This document shows, piece after piece, positions 1-7,762 of a DNA stretch of 64,000 nt (positions are counted from its first letter, which is position 1; the number at the start of each line of letters is the position of its first letter). The position numbers were made by a program, and so were the translations under genes. Source of the stretch: JBKEDG01 sp047973085 (lineage in GTDB: Bacteria > Bacillota_I > Bacilli_A > JBKEDG01); contig JBKEBI010000070.1 in the NCBI GenBank assembly GCA_047973085.1, forward strand, positions 1-64,000. Reading direction: 5' to 3'. The notes below the pieces were generated by a model. That model saw only the letters and a program-made list of their open reading frames with translations. It did not search any database and was not told the origin of the DNA.

Positions 1-1
1 A

Positions 2-424
2 TTTAAACTTATTGAGATGATAAACTATTACTTTAATAACTGCTCTTCTCTAAAAAATGAATTAGAGCGTATTTATGCTCAAAATGGATATTATTTAGAA
101 GAACAGTTAAATATATTTGTAGATGATATAAGTATTGTAAATAATATTATTAGTAGTATTGATTTTAATAGCTTTGAAAATATTTTATTTATTGAAGACT
201 TCAATAAAGGATCTAGAATATTTAAAGACAAATCAGAAGAAATCTCACTACCAAAAAACAATATGATAAAAGTAGAATTTACTAATGGAAATTGGTTTGC
301 AATTAGACCGAGTGGTACTGAACCAAAAATCAAAGTTTATTGTAATACTGTAGGAAATTCTTATAATGAAGCAAAAGATGGTTTAGATGTTTTAAAAGCT
401 AAATTAAAAAATATATTCAAATAA
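2..424 (+). CDS. Phosphohexomutase, C-terminal part (left edge of window)
   Basis: This is the last 140 or so residues of an alpha-D-phosphohexomutase (phosphoglucomutase/phosphomannomutase family), which interconverts hexose 1- and 6-phosphates for cell-wall and polysaccharide precursor supply. The open frame runs off the left edge, so the ATG at 17 is internal. The diagnostic piece is RPSGTEPKIKVY near residue 100 of the visible part, the phosphate-binding loop of domain IV. The catalytic serine, metal-binding and sugar-binding loops lie outside the window, so glucose versus mannose versus glucosamine specificity cannot be decided. It is the only plus-strand gene for the first 23 kb and converges on the MFS gene, with a shared terminator between them. 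Confidence 0.85.
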   Translation, partial: FKLIEMINYYFNNCSSLKNELERIYAQNGYYLEEQLNIFVDDISIVNNIISSIDFNSFENILFIEDFNKGSRIFKDKSEEISLPKNNMIKVEFTNGNWFAIRPSGTEPKIKVYCNTVGNSYNEAKDGLDVLKAKLKNIFK

Positions 425-452
425 AAATATAAGGAAATCCTTATATTTTTTT
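423..452. terminator. Bidirectional Rho-independent terminator
   Basis: The 8-bp stem ATATAAGG/CCTTATAT (427-434 with 439-446) closes an AAAT loop and is flanked by A-runs on one side and T-runs on the other. It can therefore end both the phosphohexomutase transcript and the converging MFS transcript. The MFS stop codon lies inside the 3' arm. Confidence 0.8.
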
Positions 453-1697
453 TAATGTTTTTTCTGCATATATAAATAACACAAGTCCTATTACAAATAA
501 GCTTAAAACGCTCCCAACAGCGAGTGATACATTGTTTGTTAAGTAGAATGTCATTCCGTATAAAGTAGGACCAAGAATTGCTGAAAATTTCCCCACTACA
601 TTATAAAATCCAAAATACTCTCCTGAATTATCTTTATTGATTAATTTGGCAAAATAAGATCTACTTAATGATTGAATCCCTCCTTGAACAAGCCCGATCA
701 TTACGCCAAGAGTAAAGAAATCAACGCTTGTCCTTAAGAAAAACATCGCATAAAGACAAACAATTACATATATTATTATTGCAATAATAATCAAAGTTGC
801 ACCTTTTATTTTTCTAGATAATATTCCAAATATTATTGTTGAAGGAAATGCTACAAGTTGAGTTATTACTAGTACAATAAGCATTACATCTGCATTTATT
901 CCAACATCACTACCAACAATTGTTGCTAATTTTATAATAGTATTTACGCCATCAATATAAAAGAAATATGCAATTAAAAATATTAAAAGTACTTTGCTAT
1001 GATAAACCTTTTTAGCAGTATAAAAAATTTGTAGAAAATTCTTTTTTATATAACCTTCACTTCTCTCTCTACCATATTTTTGCTTAACATTCTTTAAAAT
1101 AGGAACAGAAAAAACTCCCCACCATACAGCAGTTAAAATAAAAGAAAACTGTGTAGCAACTATATTTGAAATACCTAATTTTTCATAAAATACTATTACT
1201 AAAATACTAATAATAAAAGGAATTGTACTACCAAAATAGCCATAAGCAAAACCATTAGCACTTACATTATCCATTTCATCATCACTAGCTACATCAATTA
1301 AAAATGAATCATAAAAAATATTAGTTCCAGAAAATCCTAAAACTGTAAGAAAATATAAAAAGAGAATAGCACCCCAATTACCATAAGGTACAAATGCTAG
1401 GCTGAGTGTTGAAAGAAGTCCTAATAATAACAGAAAACTAAAAATTTTCTTTCTGTATCCTTTTATATCTGACATTGAACCAAGTAAAGGACCTAGCAGT
1501 GCTACGCATAATGAAGCTACAGTATTAATTACCGTCCAATATAGTGTTGAATTAGTATCACTCATTACGCTATTTGTCATTGCCTTATAATAAATTGGTA
1601 AAACAGCAGTAGTAATAATAATTGAATATGCACTGTTTGCCCAATCATACATTATCCACGACCATTGTTCTTTGTTAAAAAGAGATTTTTTAAACAT
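441..1697 (-). CDS. MFS transporter, UMF1 / Atg22-like family
   Basis: A polytopic permease of about 418 residues with roughly 12 hydrophobic segments. The N-terminus (WIMYDWANSAYS, then TTAVLPIYY) is characteristic of the UMF1/Atg22-like branch of the major facilitator superfamily, whose bacterial substrates are mostly unknown; eukaryotic Atg22 exports amino acids from the vacuole. The frame is open back to a TTG at 1712, but ATG 1697 is preferred because GGAGAA sits 7-8 bases upstream and this start clears the preceding stop codon by four bases. It follows the cysteine desulfidase-like gene closely and is probably cotranscribed with it, so export of an amino acid or sulfur metabolite is a reasonable but unproven guess. 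Confidence 0.85.
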   Translation of the reverse strand: MFKKSLFNKEQWSWIMYDWANSAYSIIITTAVLPIYYKAMTNSVMSDTNSTLYWTVINTVASLCVALLGPLLGSMSDIKGYRKKIFSFLLLLGLLSTLSLAFVPYGNWGAILFLYFLTVLGFSGTNIFYDSFLIDVASDDEMDNVSANGFAYGYFGSTIPFIISILVIVFYEKLGISNIVATQFSFILTAVWWGVFSVPILKNVKQKYGRERSEGYIKKNFLQIFYTAKKVYHSKVLLIFLIAYFFYIDGVNTIIKLATIVGSDVGINADVMLIVLVITQLVAFPSTIIFGILSRKIKGATLIIIAIIIYVIVCLYAMFFLRTSVDFFTLGVMIGLVQGGIQSLSRSYFAKLINKDNSGEYFGFYNVVGKFSAILGPTLYGMTFYLTNNVSLAVGSVLSLFVIGLVLFIYAEKTLKKI

Positions 1698-1701
1698 TAA
1701 G

Positions 1702-2964
1702 TTATTCTCCAATCATAATATTTAGAATTTCAACATCCGTTGACTTCATTCCTTCTTTTCCCATTCTCCAAAAGTTACGGATTGTTTTATCTACACTTGC
1801 TTCTACTAGCCCCTCGCCTGGCTTAAAAGCATTTCCAGTTTTTGCCATTTCATACGCAAGCAAAGCTCCATCTAAAGAAGAAGCAATTTTTGCAGCACAG
1901 CTAGATTTAGCTCCATCACATGCAATACCTCCAATGTTAGCTAGGCAGTTTATAATTGTTGCTTCAATAATTTTTGTATCTTCATCATTTAAATAAGCAA
2001 TTGCACATCCTGCTCCACATGCCGCATTTACTGCTCCACAAAAAGCTGATAACTTACCTATTCCACTTTTAATATATATTGATACTAAATTACTAAGTGC
2101 CAATGCACGATACATTTTCTCTTCAGAAAAACCATTTTCTCTAGCATAAACGATTGCTGGCACACTTGCTGTAATTCCTTGATTTCCACTACCTGAATTA
2201 ATTACAACAGGCATAACACACCCATTCATTCTTGCATCACTTCCAGATGCTGCAATTGACTTAGCATTTTTATATGGAGATTCTATACTACTATTAAAAA
2301 TGGTTTTACCAACATTTGCACCATATAAATTATTTAACCCATACTCACCAATATTAATATTACACTCTACCTGCTTATTTAAAATATTATATAATTCTTC
2401 AAACGGTACTGTATTAATATATTCAAGAATACTTGAAAGCGAAAATTTATCAAGATCATGTTTACAAGCACACGACTCATTACCATTACATGTTTCAAAA
2501 ACAATTTCATTATTTTTGGTAATCTTTGTAATATTGTTGTGACTCTCTACAATTTCAACACTAGAACTATTACCATTTGCTTCCATATAAATTTCAATAT
2601 ATAAATTCGGAATATTTTCTACCAACTCAACTTTACATATATTTTGCATTAACTTGTCTTTTAGTTCAATAACATGTCCCTCATTCACGTCATTTAGCAA
2701 AGCAAGTTCCAATTCACTTTTTCCAACAATTGCACCTAATATTGCACTTGTTTCAATTCCAGTCATATCTTTAGTTCCAGGGACGATTACAGCCTTTACA
2801 TTCTTTATTATATTCCCACTACATCTAACAGTAATTTTTTCTGGAAATTCTCCTAAAATATCACGAGCTTTCGCACTTGCATATGCTACAGCAATCGGTT
2901 CAGTACATCCCACTGCTACAAGTAACTCATCCTTTAAAATTTTTGAATAATTATTTTCTTTCAT
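1702..2964 (-). CDS. UPF0597 family protein, probable L-cysteine desulfidase
   Basis: This 420-residue protein belongs to the UPF0597/CyuA (YhaM) family, related to the alpha subunit of Fe-S serine dehydratases. Characterised members are [4Fe-4S] L-cysteine desulfidases that release pyruvate, ammonia and sulfide. The N-terminal VGCTEPIA motif holds the conserved cysteine (Cys20), and the glycine-rich SGSGNQGITAS near residue 255 and the Cys-rich GAVNAACGAGCA and GGIACDGAKSSC stretches match the family and supply likely cluster ligands. An extra cluster of cysteines (CNGNESCACKH) occurs mid-protein. It starts at an ATG with GGGGGAG five bases upstream. The transporter gene follows within four bases. 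Cysteine versus serine as substrate is inferred from the family only. Confidence 0.85.
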   Translation of the reverse strand: MKENNYSKILKDELLVAVGCTEPIAVAYASAKARDILGEFPEKITVRCSGNIIKNVKAVIVPGTKDMTGIETSAILGAIVGKSELELALLNDVNEGHVIELKDKLMQNICKVELVENIPNLYIEIYMEANGNSSSVEIVESHNNITKITKNNEIVFETCNGNESCACKHDLDKFSLSSILEYINTVPFEELYNILNKQVECNINIGEYGLNNLYGANVGKTIFNSSIESPYKNAKSIAASGSDARMNGCVMPVVINSGSGNQGITASVPAIVYARENGFSEEKMYRALALSNLVSIYIKSGIGKLSAFCGAVNAACGAGCAIAYLNDEDTKIIEATIINCLANIGGIACDGAKSSCAAKIASSLDGALLAYEMAKTGNAFKPGEGLVEASVDKTIRNFWRMGKEGMKSTDVEILNIMIGE

Positions 2965-2989
2965 ACTCTCCCCCTACTTTCATTTATAT

Positions 2990-3036
2990 TATATCATATA
3001 AAAACTATACTGTTCAAAAAGTATAGTATAGTTTTA
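2990..3036 (-). terminator. Weak hairpin after nadE
   Basis: An 11-bp A+T-rich inverted repeat (3001-3011 with 3025-3035) overlaps the nadE stop. On the minus strand it is followed by only a short T-run before ATAT, so termination may be partial. It lies between nadE and the cysteine desulfidase gene. Confidence 0.4.
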
Positions 3037-3753
3037 TAGATATTTTTTATCAGGACATGTAATCCCATTTCTTTTGTGCTTAGAATTATTATGTAGTTTT
3101 TCTATAATCATTTTATCATTTTCATCAATACTTTTACCTTTTAAATAGCTACACAAAGTATTATAACTTACTCCCATCTCTTCTTCATCAGTTAAAGAAG
3201 AACCAAGGCCTGCATTTGGACTCTTTTCTATAATAGATTTTGGAATATTATATATTTTAGCCATTTCGTATACTTCAAGTTTATCTAAATGAATTAAAGG
3301 AGCAATATCTACTCCACCATCTCCATACTTTGTAAAATAGCCAGTATACCATTCACATTTATTATCTGTTCCAACAACCAAATAATTATTTTCACTAGCT
3401 AGTGCATAGAGTTGTATCATTCTAAGTCTTGCCTTTAAATTTGATTTAGTAGTGTTTTTATCATATTCCATAATCTTCAGAAGTTCTTTGTACACATCAT
3501 TTAAATCTGCTTGTAAATGTTTAATGTTACAAGCATTTACAAGTTCGCATGCATCAACAACATCCTCATTAGCAGACTCTATTGGAATAATTACACCTAA
3601 GTGGTTATCTGGAAAAGCTTCCTTAATTAAATTAGCTACTAAAGCACTATCAATACCACCACTAACTCCAACTATTAAACCTTTTGTATTTGAATCATTT
3701 ACACACTTTTTTAACCAATCAACTAAATAGTTTTTATATTCGACAATATCCAT
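3034..3753 (-). CDS. nadE: NAD synthetase, ammonia-dependent
   Basis: NadE adenylates deamido-NAD with ATP and aminates it with ammonia, the last step of NAD synthesis. The 239-residue length fits the short, ammonia-using form, with no glutaminase (nitrilase) domain. The PP-loop SGGIDSALVA at residues 31-40 binds pyrophosphate, and VGTDNKCEWYTGYFTKYGDG is the NadE signature region that binds substrate. Start ATG 3753 has AGGAGG four bases away. It lies directly downstream of obg (8-base gap), probably in one transcript. Confidence 0.95.
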   Translation of the reverse strand: MDIVEYKNYLVDWLKKCVNDSNTKGLIVGVSGGIDSALVANLIKEAFPDNHLGVIIPIESANEDVVDACELVNACNIKHLQADLNDVYKELLKIMEYDKNTTKSNLKARLRMIQLYALASENNYLVVGTDNKCEWYTGYFTKYGDGGVDIAPLIHLDKLEVYEMAKIYNIPKSIIEKSPNAGLGSSLTDEEEMGVSYNTLCSYLKGKSIDENDKMIIEKLHNNSKHKRNGITCPDKKYL

Positions 3754-3761
3754 AAGACCTC

Positions 3762-5048
3762 CTAATCATGCATTTCAAATTCAAAATCCATTATTCTTAC
3801 AACATCTCCATCTACACAACCAATTTTTCGTAATTCATCTTCAATTCCCATTTTTCTAAGTGTAGAAGCAAACTTTAAAACTGAATCTTCTTGATCAAAG
3901 TTTGTTCGTAAAAAGATTTTTTCAATTTTTTCTCCAGTAATTTCATATATTCTATCATCAATTTTACTGACTTTAAATTCTTCTTCTCTTCCTTCAAAAG
4001 TATATGTAACATGATCTACTTCTTCCTGTTTACTACCTGCAATTGAAAATCTTGGAGTTGATTCTACCAAATCAGCTAAACGATAAATAACCTTATCTAA
4101 TCCCGTTTTTGTAATTGCTGTAGTTTCATAAACTTCCAAATCTGGTAATTCTTTTTTAAATTCAATAAGGTTTTTATCAGAACTTCCTAAATCCATTTTA
4201 TTAGCAACAATAATTTGGGGCCTTAGTAATAAACTTTCATCATATTCTTTCAATTCCTTATTTATCTGCAAATAACTCTCAATTGGGGTAAATTCGCTGT
4301 TTTCTCCGCTCATATCAATTATATGACATAGAACTGAAGTTCTTTCAATATGCTTCAAAAATTGATGTCCTAGTCCTTTACCAGAACTTGCCCCTTCTAT
4401 TAAGCCAGGCATATCAGCAATAACAAATTCTCGATTATCCTTAGTTCTTGCTACACCAAGATTTGGAATAATTGTTGTAAATGGATAATTTGCAATTTTA
4501 GGCTTCACATTTGTAACCATTGAAATAAAAGTTGACTTACCTACGTTTGGAAACCCTATTAATCCAACATCAGCAAGTAGCTTTAACTCAACTATAACAG
4601 TCTTTTCTTCTCCTGCCTCACCATTTTCACTAATCTTTGGAGCTTTATTACTATTACTTTTAAAGAACTTATTCCCACGTCCTCCACGTCCTCCGTGACA
4701 AACTACAACACTTTGGTCATGTTCAACTAAATCAGCAATAATTTCTCCAGTTTTTTCATCTTTTATAACAGTGCCGACTGGGACAGAAACATGAGTATCC
4801 TCACAATTTTTTCCATGCATACTACTACCCAAACCATGACTACCATTTCCTGCTTTTACTAATGAGTTATACCTTAATGAGACAAGTGTACTAACTCCTT
4901 CATCTGCAACAAAAATGACATTTCCACCATTTCCACCATTTCCGCCTGCAGGTCCTCCAAATGGAACATACTTTTCTCTTCTAAAAGCAACACACCCATT
5001 TCCACCATCTCCGGCTTTTATATTAACTTTCACATAATCTACAAACAT
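3762..5048 (-). CDS. obg: Ribosome-assembly GTPase Obg (CgtA)
   Basis: Obg is a 50S-associated GTPase needed for ribosome maturation and stress/growth control. The order is an N-terminal glycine-rich Obg fold (GDGGNGCVAFRREKYVPFGG onwards), a G domain with P-loop GFPNVGKS (about residues 165-172), DMPG and NKMD motifs, and a C-terminal OCT domain from about residue 340. The frame opens at 5072, but ATG 5048 (MFVDYVKV) is chosen because family members begin there and GGTGG lies just upstream. It sits right behind rpmA, the conserved rplU-prp-rpmA-obg order of Bacillota. Length (428 aa) is normal. Confidence 0.96.
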   Translation of the reverse strand: MFVDYVKVNIKAGDGGNGCVAFRREKYVPFGGPAGGNGGNGGNVIFVADEGVSTLVSLRYNSLVKAGNGSHGLGSSMHGKNCEDTHVSVPVGTVIKDEKTGEIIADLVEHDQSVVVCHGGRGGRGNKFFKSNSNKAPKISENGEAGEEKTVIVELKLLADVGLIGFPNVGKSTFISMVTNVKPKIANYPFTTIIPNLGVARTKDNREFVIADMPGLIEGASSGKGLGHQFLKHIERTSVLCHIIDMSGENSEFTPIESYLQINKELKEYDESLLLRPQIIVANKMDLGSSDKNLIEFKKELPDLEVYETTAITKTGLDKVIYRLADLVESTPRFSIAGSKQEEVDHVTYTFEGREEEFKVSKIDDRIYEITGEKIEKIFLRTNFDQEDSVLKFASTLRKMGIEDELRKIGCVDGDVVRIMDFEFEMHD

Positions 5049-5099
5049 ATAACCACCACTCAAATTCCTCATAATTAAAAAAGGGCAAAGCCCTTTCTT

Positions 5100-5378
5100 T
5101 TATTGTGTATATACACTAACTCTTTTCTTATTCTTACCGAAAGTTTCATACTTAACTACTCCACTAACTTTAGAGAATAATGTATCATCTCCACCACGTC
5201 CAACATTCACACCTGGATGAATCTTAGTTCCTCTTTGGCGATATAAAATTGAACCAGCTTTAGCAAATTGTCCATCTGACATTTTTGCACCTAGTCTTTT
5301 AGAATGTGAATCACGTCCATTTTTTGTAGAACCAACACCCTTTTTTGATGCAAACAACTGTATATTAAGCTTAATCAT
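5100..5378 (-). CDS. rpmA: 50S ribosomal protein L27 with cleavable N-terminus
   Basis: L27 lies near the peptidyl-transferase centre. The protein begins MIKLNIQLFASKKGVGST: LNIQLFA followed by SKKG is the Bacillota-type N-terminal extension that the protease Prp must remove (cut after the Ala) before L27 can work. Start ATG 5378 is chosen over the longer frame at 5393 because GGAGGT lies between them at the right distance. The start overlaps the end of prp by 8 bases, so the substrate and its processing enzyme are translationally coupled. The rest (RDSHSKRLGAK, the conserved GSILYRQRGTK segment) is standard. Confidence 0.97.
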   Translation of the reverse strand: MIKLNIQLFASKKGVGSTKNGRDSHSKRLGAKMSDGQFAKAGSILYRQRGTKIHPGVNVGRGGDDTLFSKVSGVVKYETFGKNKKRVSVYTQ

Positions 5379-5694
5379 AACTTTCACCTCCATTATTAAC
5401 CGATATATATTTTGGATACTGGATTTCTAATTCATTCAACATAATATGTAATGTATTAAGTACAGTATCAACATTTTTTAAATATTTATTTGTTGTTAAT
5501 TTCAAATAGCCTTTTTTTTCATCTATTTCATACTTTATCTTTGAATCAAATTCAATACATGTATTAAATGCAAGAATTGCCATTGAACTAACACTTGCAC
5601 ATACAATATCTGTTCCAGACTCTGAAAACATTGCATGTCCACTAATTACAACACTAGTAATATATTCAGTCTTTTCAAAAAAAACTTTTATCAT
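5371..5694 (-). CDS. prp: Ribosomal-processing cysteine protease Prp
   Basis: Prp (YsxB family, 107 residues) cleaves the N-terminal extension of L27. The catalytic pair is visible as His20 in SGHA and Cys32 in VCASVSS, with the usual 11-residue spacing. It lies between rplU and rpmA, as in other Bacillota, with 2 bases to rplU and an overlap with rpmA. Assignment is supported both by sequence and by the matching cleavage site in the neighbouring L27. Confidence 0.95.
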   Translation of the reverse strand: MIKVFFEKTEYITSVVISGHAMFSESGTDIVCASVSSMAILAFNTCIEFDSKIKYEIDEKKGYLKLTTNKYLKNVDTVLNTLHIMLNELEIQYPKYISVNNGGESYD

Positions 5695-5696
5695 TA

Positions 5697-5996
5697 CTAT
5701 GCCTTAATTTTTTTAATTTCAACTTTAGTATAAGGTTGTCTATGACCTTGTTTTCTTTTATAACCTTTTTTAGCCTTATGTTTAAAAACAATAATCTTTT
5801 TACCTTTACCATGCTTTTCAACAACACCTTCAACAACTGCTCCATCAACTAACGGTTGACCAATTTTATCTCCAGCCATTAAAACTTCATCAAAAGTTAC
5901 TTTCTTTCCAGCTTCAACTTCTAATTTTTCAATATAAATTGTATCGCCTTCAGAAACCTTGTATTGCTTTCCACCTGTTTGAATAATTGCAAACAT
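5697..5996 (-). CDS. rplU: 50S ribosomal protein L21
   Basis: A 99-residue L21 (MFAIIQTGGKQYKVSEGD, and KHKAKKGYKRKQGHRQPYT near the C-terminus, both highly conserved). It binds 23S rRNA in the large subunit. It is first in the rplU-prp-rpmA(-obg-nadE) transcript, with AGGAGG seven bases before the ATG, and is preceded by a strong promoter and a structured leader. Confidence 0.97.
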   Translation of the reverse strand: MFAIIQTGGKQYKVSEGDTIYIEKLEVEAGKKVTFDEVLMAGDKIGQPLVDGAVVEGVVEKHGKGKKIIVFKHKAKKGYKRKQGHRQPYTKVEIKKIKA

Positions 5997-6087
5997 CTAT
6001 TTATCCTCCTTTTTGTCAAGACTCGCCATCAAGGTGCTATGCTTTAAAACCTTTCTTGTACGGTTTGTAACCAAAAGGTTACATCAC
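5997..6087 (-). ncRNA. Candidate L21 autoregulatory leader
   Basis: About 90 nt separate the predicted transcription start from the rplU start. They contain a perfect 6-bp hairpin GTAACC-TTTT-GGTTAC (6067-6082) and, nearer the gene, the stretch GCACCTTGATGGCGAGTC before the ribosome binding site. Position and operon match the L21 leader family described for low-GC Gram-positives, in which a ribosomal protein is thought to control its own operon. The family match is from memory, not a covariance-model search. Confidence 0.5.
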
Positions 6088-6093
6088 TTAATA

Positions 6094-6122
6094 ATGATAC
6101 TATATATTTACCATATTGTCAA
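6094..6122 (-). promoter_or_regulatory. Sigma-A-type promoter of rplU operon
   Basis: TTGACA (6117-6122) and TATCAT (6094-6099) are separated by exactly 17 bases, an almost perfect housekeeping promoter. It is placed so that transcription starts about 90 nt before rplU. Confidence 0.85.
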
Positions 6123-6258
6123 CATTTTTATCCCTTTTAGCCATAGAAAAACCCCCTTAAAGTTTTTAGTTAATTATAGAGTATCACTCTTTTTATTAAC
6201 TGTCTACTTTATGGGGATTATATCAAAATACATTTTCTTCAATCTGTTTAAATTCCAT
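6123..6258 (-). other. Intergenic stretch with extended hairpin and tiny frame
   Basis: Between the rplU promoter and the 6259 gene lies a two-part inverted repeat: AGTTAAT/ATTAACT outside (6168-6174 with 6195-6201) and AGAGT/ACTCT inside (6178-6182 with 6186-6190). A TATAAT-like element (6217-6222, minus strand) precedes it. After it come GGGGG and an ATG (6144) opening a 14-codon frame that runs into the rplU promoter. No protein family is recognisable. It may be the 3' end of the neighbouring transcript, or a short RNA. Confidence 0.3.
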
Positions 6259-6666
6259 TTAGTAATCACTATCCAAACCATCATTTAATAGTTTATAATC
6301 ATTATTAATACCTTTTTGCTTCGCAAAACCGATATATCCTAATATTACTGCTGGAAGACTCAAAACAAAATTACCAAGTATGAACAAAGTACATATGATT
6401 GTCCCTACCAAAATTAAACCTGGTTTTCTTTTTAAATAACCAACCAGAACTAAAATTCCACTTATTAGGAAAGCAATTATAAATAATACTAATATTCCTA
6501 CTGCTAATTGTACTGCCGCATCCTTTTCTGCTGCAGTTAAGTCTACACCCGTTAACTCAATTGATTCATTCATATCTGTTGTTAGTAACATTATAAATGA
6601 ATAAGCTGAGGCAATTAACATTAAAATTGCAGCAATTAACGATGTTATGTGTCTCTTCATCTCCAT
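6259..6666 (-). CDS. Small membrane protein, unknown function
   Basis: A protein of about 135 residues with four predicted membrane segments: one near the N-terminus (residues about 8-26), two in the middle (about 55-80 and 84-103) and one after, then a short polar tail ending in acidic residues. It resembles the loosely defined DUF4064-like small membrane proteins, but I cannot assign a function. The frame extends to a GTG at 6675, yet GAGGAGG lies across that codon, so ATG 6666 is the likely start. It is monocistronic by appearance. Confidence 0.65.
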   Translation of the reverse strand: MEMKRHITSLIAAILMLIASAYSFIMLLTTDMNESIELTGVDLTAAEKDAAVQLAVGILVLFIIAFLISGILVLVGYLKRKPGLILVGTIICTLFILGNFVLSLPAVILGYIGFAKQKGINNDYKLLNDGLDSDY

Positions 6667-6726
6667 ATATTCCACCTCCTCACACTACTTAATTATAACA
6701 TAAAAATACCTATTTATTTATACTTT

Positions 6727-7626
6727 TTATTCATAAACTGGGATACAATTTGCTATTGCGATAGAAAGTAGTTTTTCATTAGCATTATCTGCTCTAGAAA
6801 CTAGCACAACTGGAATTTTTGCTCCTACAATTACACCGGAAAATTCATACCCTGCAATATATTTTATACCCTTAGCCAGTGCATTACCAACTTCTATAAA
6901 TGGGCACATAAATATATCAGCCTTTCCTCCAGCAGGATCAACCACTCCCTTTATTTCACATGCTTCTACAGAAACTGCATTATCAAATTGCAAAGGACCA
7001 CTTACAAGACAATTCTTTATAAGCCCTTGTTGATTCATCTCTTGTAATTTTTGCGCATCTAATGTAGCAGGCATTTTATCATATGGTTTTTCTTTTGCAC
7101 ATAAATTAGCCACTATTGGTTTTTCCAAGCCTAAAGAATTTGCAACTAAAACAGCATTATTAATAATATCTACTTTTTGCTCAAGATTAGGAGCAATATT
7201 CAAAGCTGGATCAGTAATAAAATACGTCTTTTCACCATCTTTTGTCAGTAGTCCTACGTGACTTAATAATCTATCTGTTCTCAAGTTATTTTCACGTTTT
7301 AGCAATTCTTTAAGTAAAACAGAAGTATCGATTAACCCTTTCATCAATACATTAGCCTCGCGTAGTTTTAAAAGTTTCATTGTTTTAGATGCAGCCTCGA
7401 CATCACAACTAGCCTCTACTACTTTAATTTTATACTTATTTAAGTCATCCTCACTAATCACATTATAAATTTTTTCAGTTTCACCAACAAAAATAAATTT
7501 GCATAAATCCATTTTTATTGCATCAATAACTGCTTCTATTGTCTCATCATCATATGGACATGTTACAACAGTTATTTGTTCCTTCTTAGATCTTGCTTTT
7601 TCAATTATATCTTTTTGATTTATCAT
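6727..7626 (-). CDS. Phosphate butyryl/acetyltransferase family enzyme
   Basis: A 299-residue member of the phosphate acetyl/butyryltransferase (PTA_PTB) family, which swaps CoA for phosphate on short acyl-CoAs. The length matches phosphate butyryltransferase (about 300) rather than classical Pta (about 330 or more). Recognisable family segments are KGLIDTSVLLKELL, LLTKDGEKTYFITDPALNIAP and the C-terminal GYEFSGVIVGAKIPVVLVSRAD. No butyrate or acetate kinase gene lies beside it, so its substrate cannot be read from context. Start ATG 7626 has GAGGTG upstream. Confidence 0.85.
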   Translation of the reverse strand: MINQKDIIEKARSKKEQITVVTCPYDDETIEAVIDAIKMDLCKFIFVGETEKIYNVISEDDLNKYKIKVVEASCDVEAASKTMKLLKLREANVLMKGLIDTSVLLKELLKRENNLRTDRLLSHVGLLTKDGEKTYFITDPALNIAPNLEQKVDIINNAVLVANSLGLEKPIVANLCAKEKPYDKMPATLDAQKLQEMNQQGLIKNCLVSGPLQFDNAVSVEACEIKGVVDPAGGKADIFMCPFIEVGNALAKGIKYIAGYEFSGVIVGAKIPVVLVSRADNANEKLLSIAIANCIPVYE

Positions 7627-7709
7627 TTAAACACCTCACTTACTATTAATATACCATAAAAATTTTATAATATAAATATAAACTAATAAATTTATTAAAA
7701 TAATATTTA

Positions 7710-7755
7710 CTACAAAAAATAAAAAGAAAATATGCAGTAAAACTAACATATTTTC
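7710..7755 (-). terminator. Terminator after rpoC
   Basis: The stem GAAAATATG/CATATTTTC (7726-7734 with 7747-7755), with an additional AGT/ACT pairing in the loop, is followed on the minus strand by TTTTTATTTTTTG. It lies just past the rpoC stop. Confidence 0.8.
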
Positions 7756-7762
7756 CATTAAT

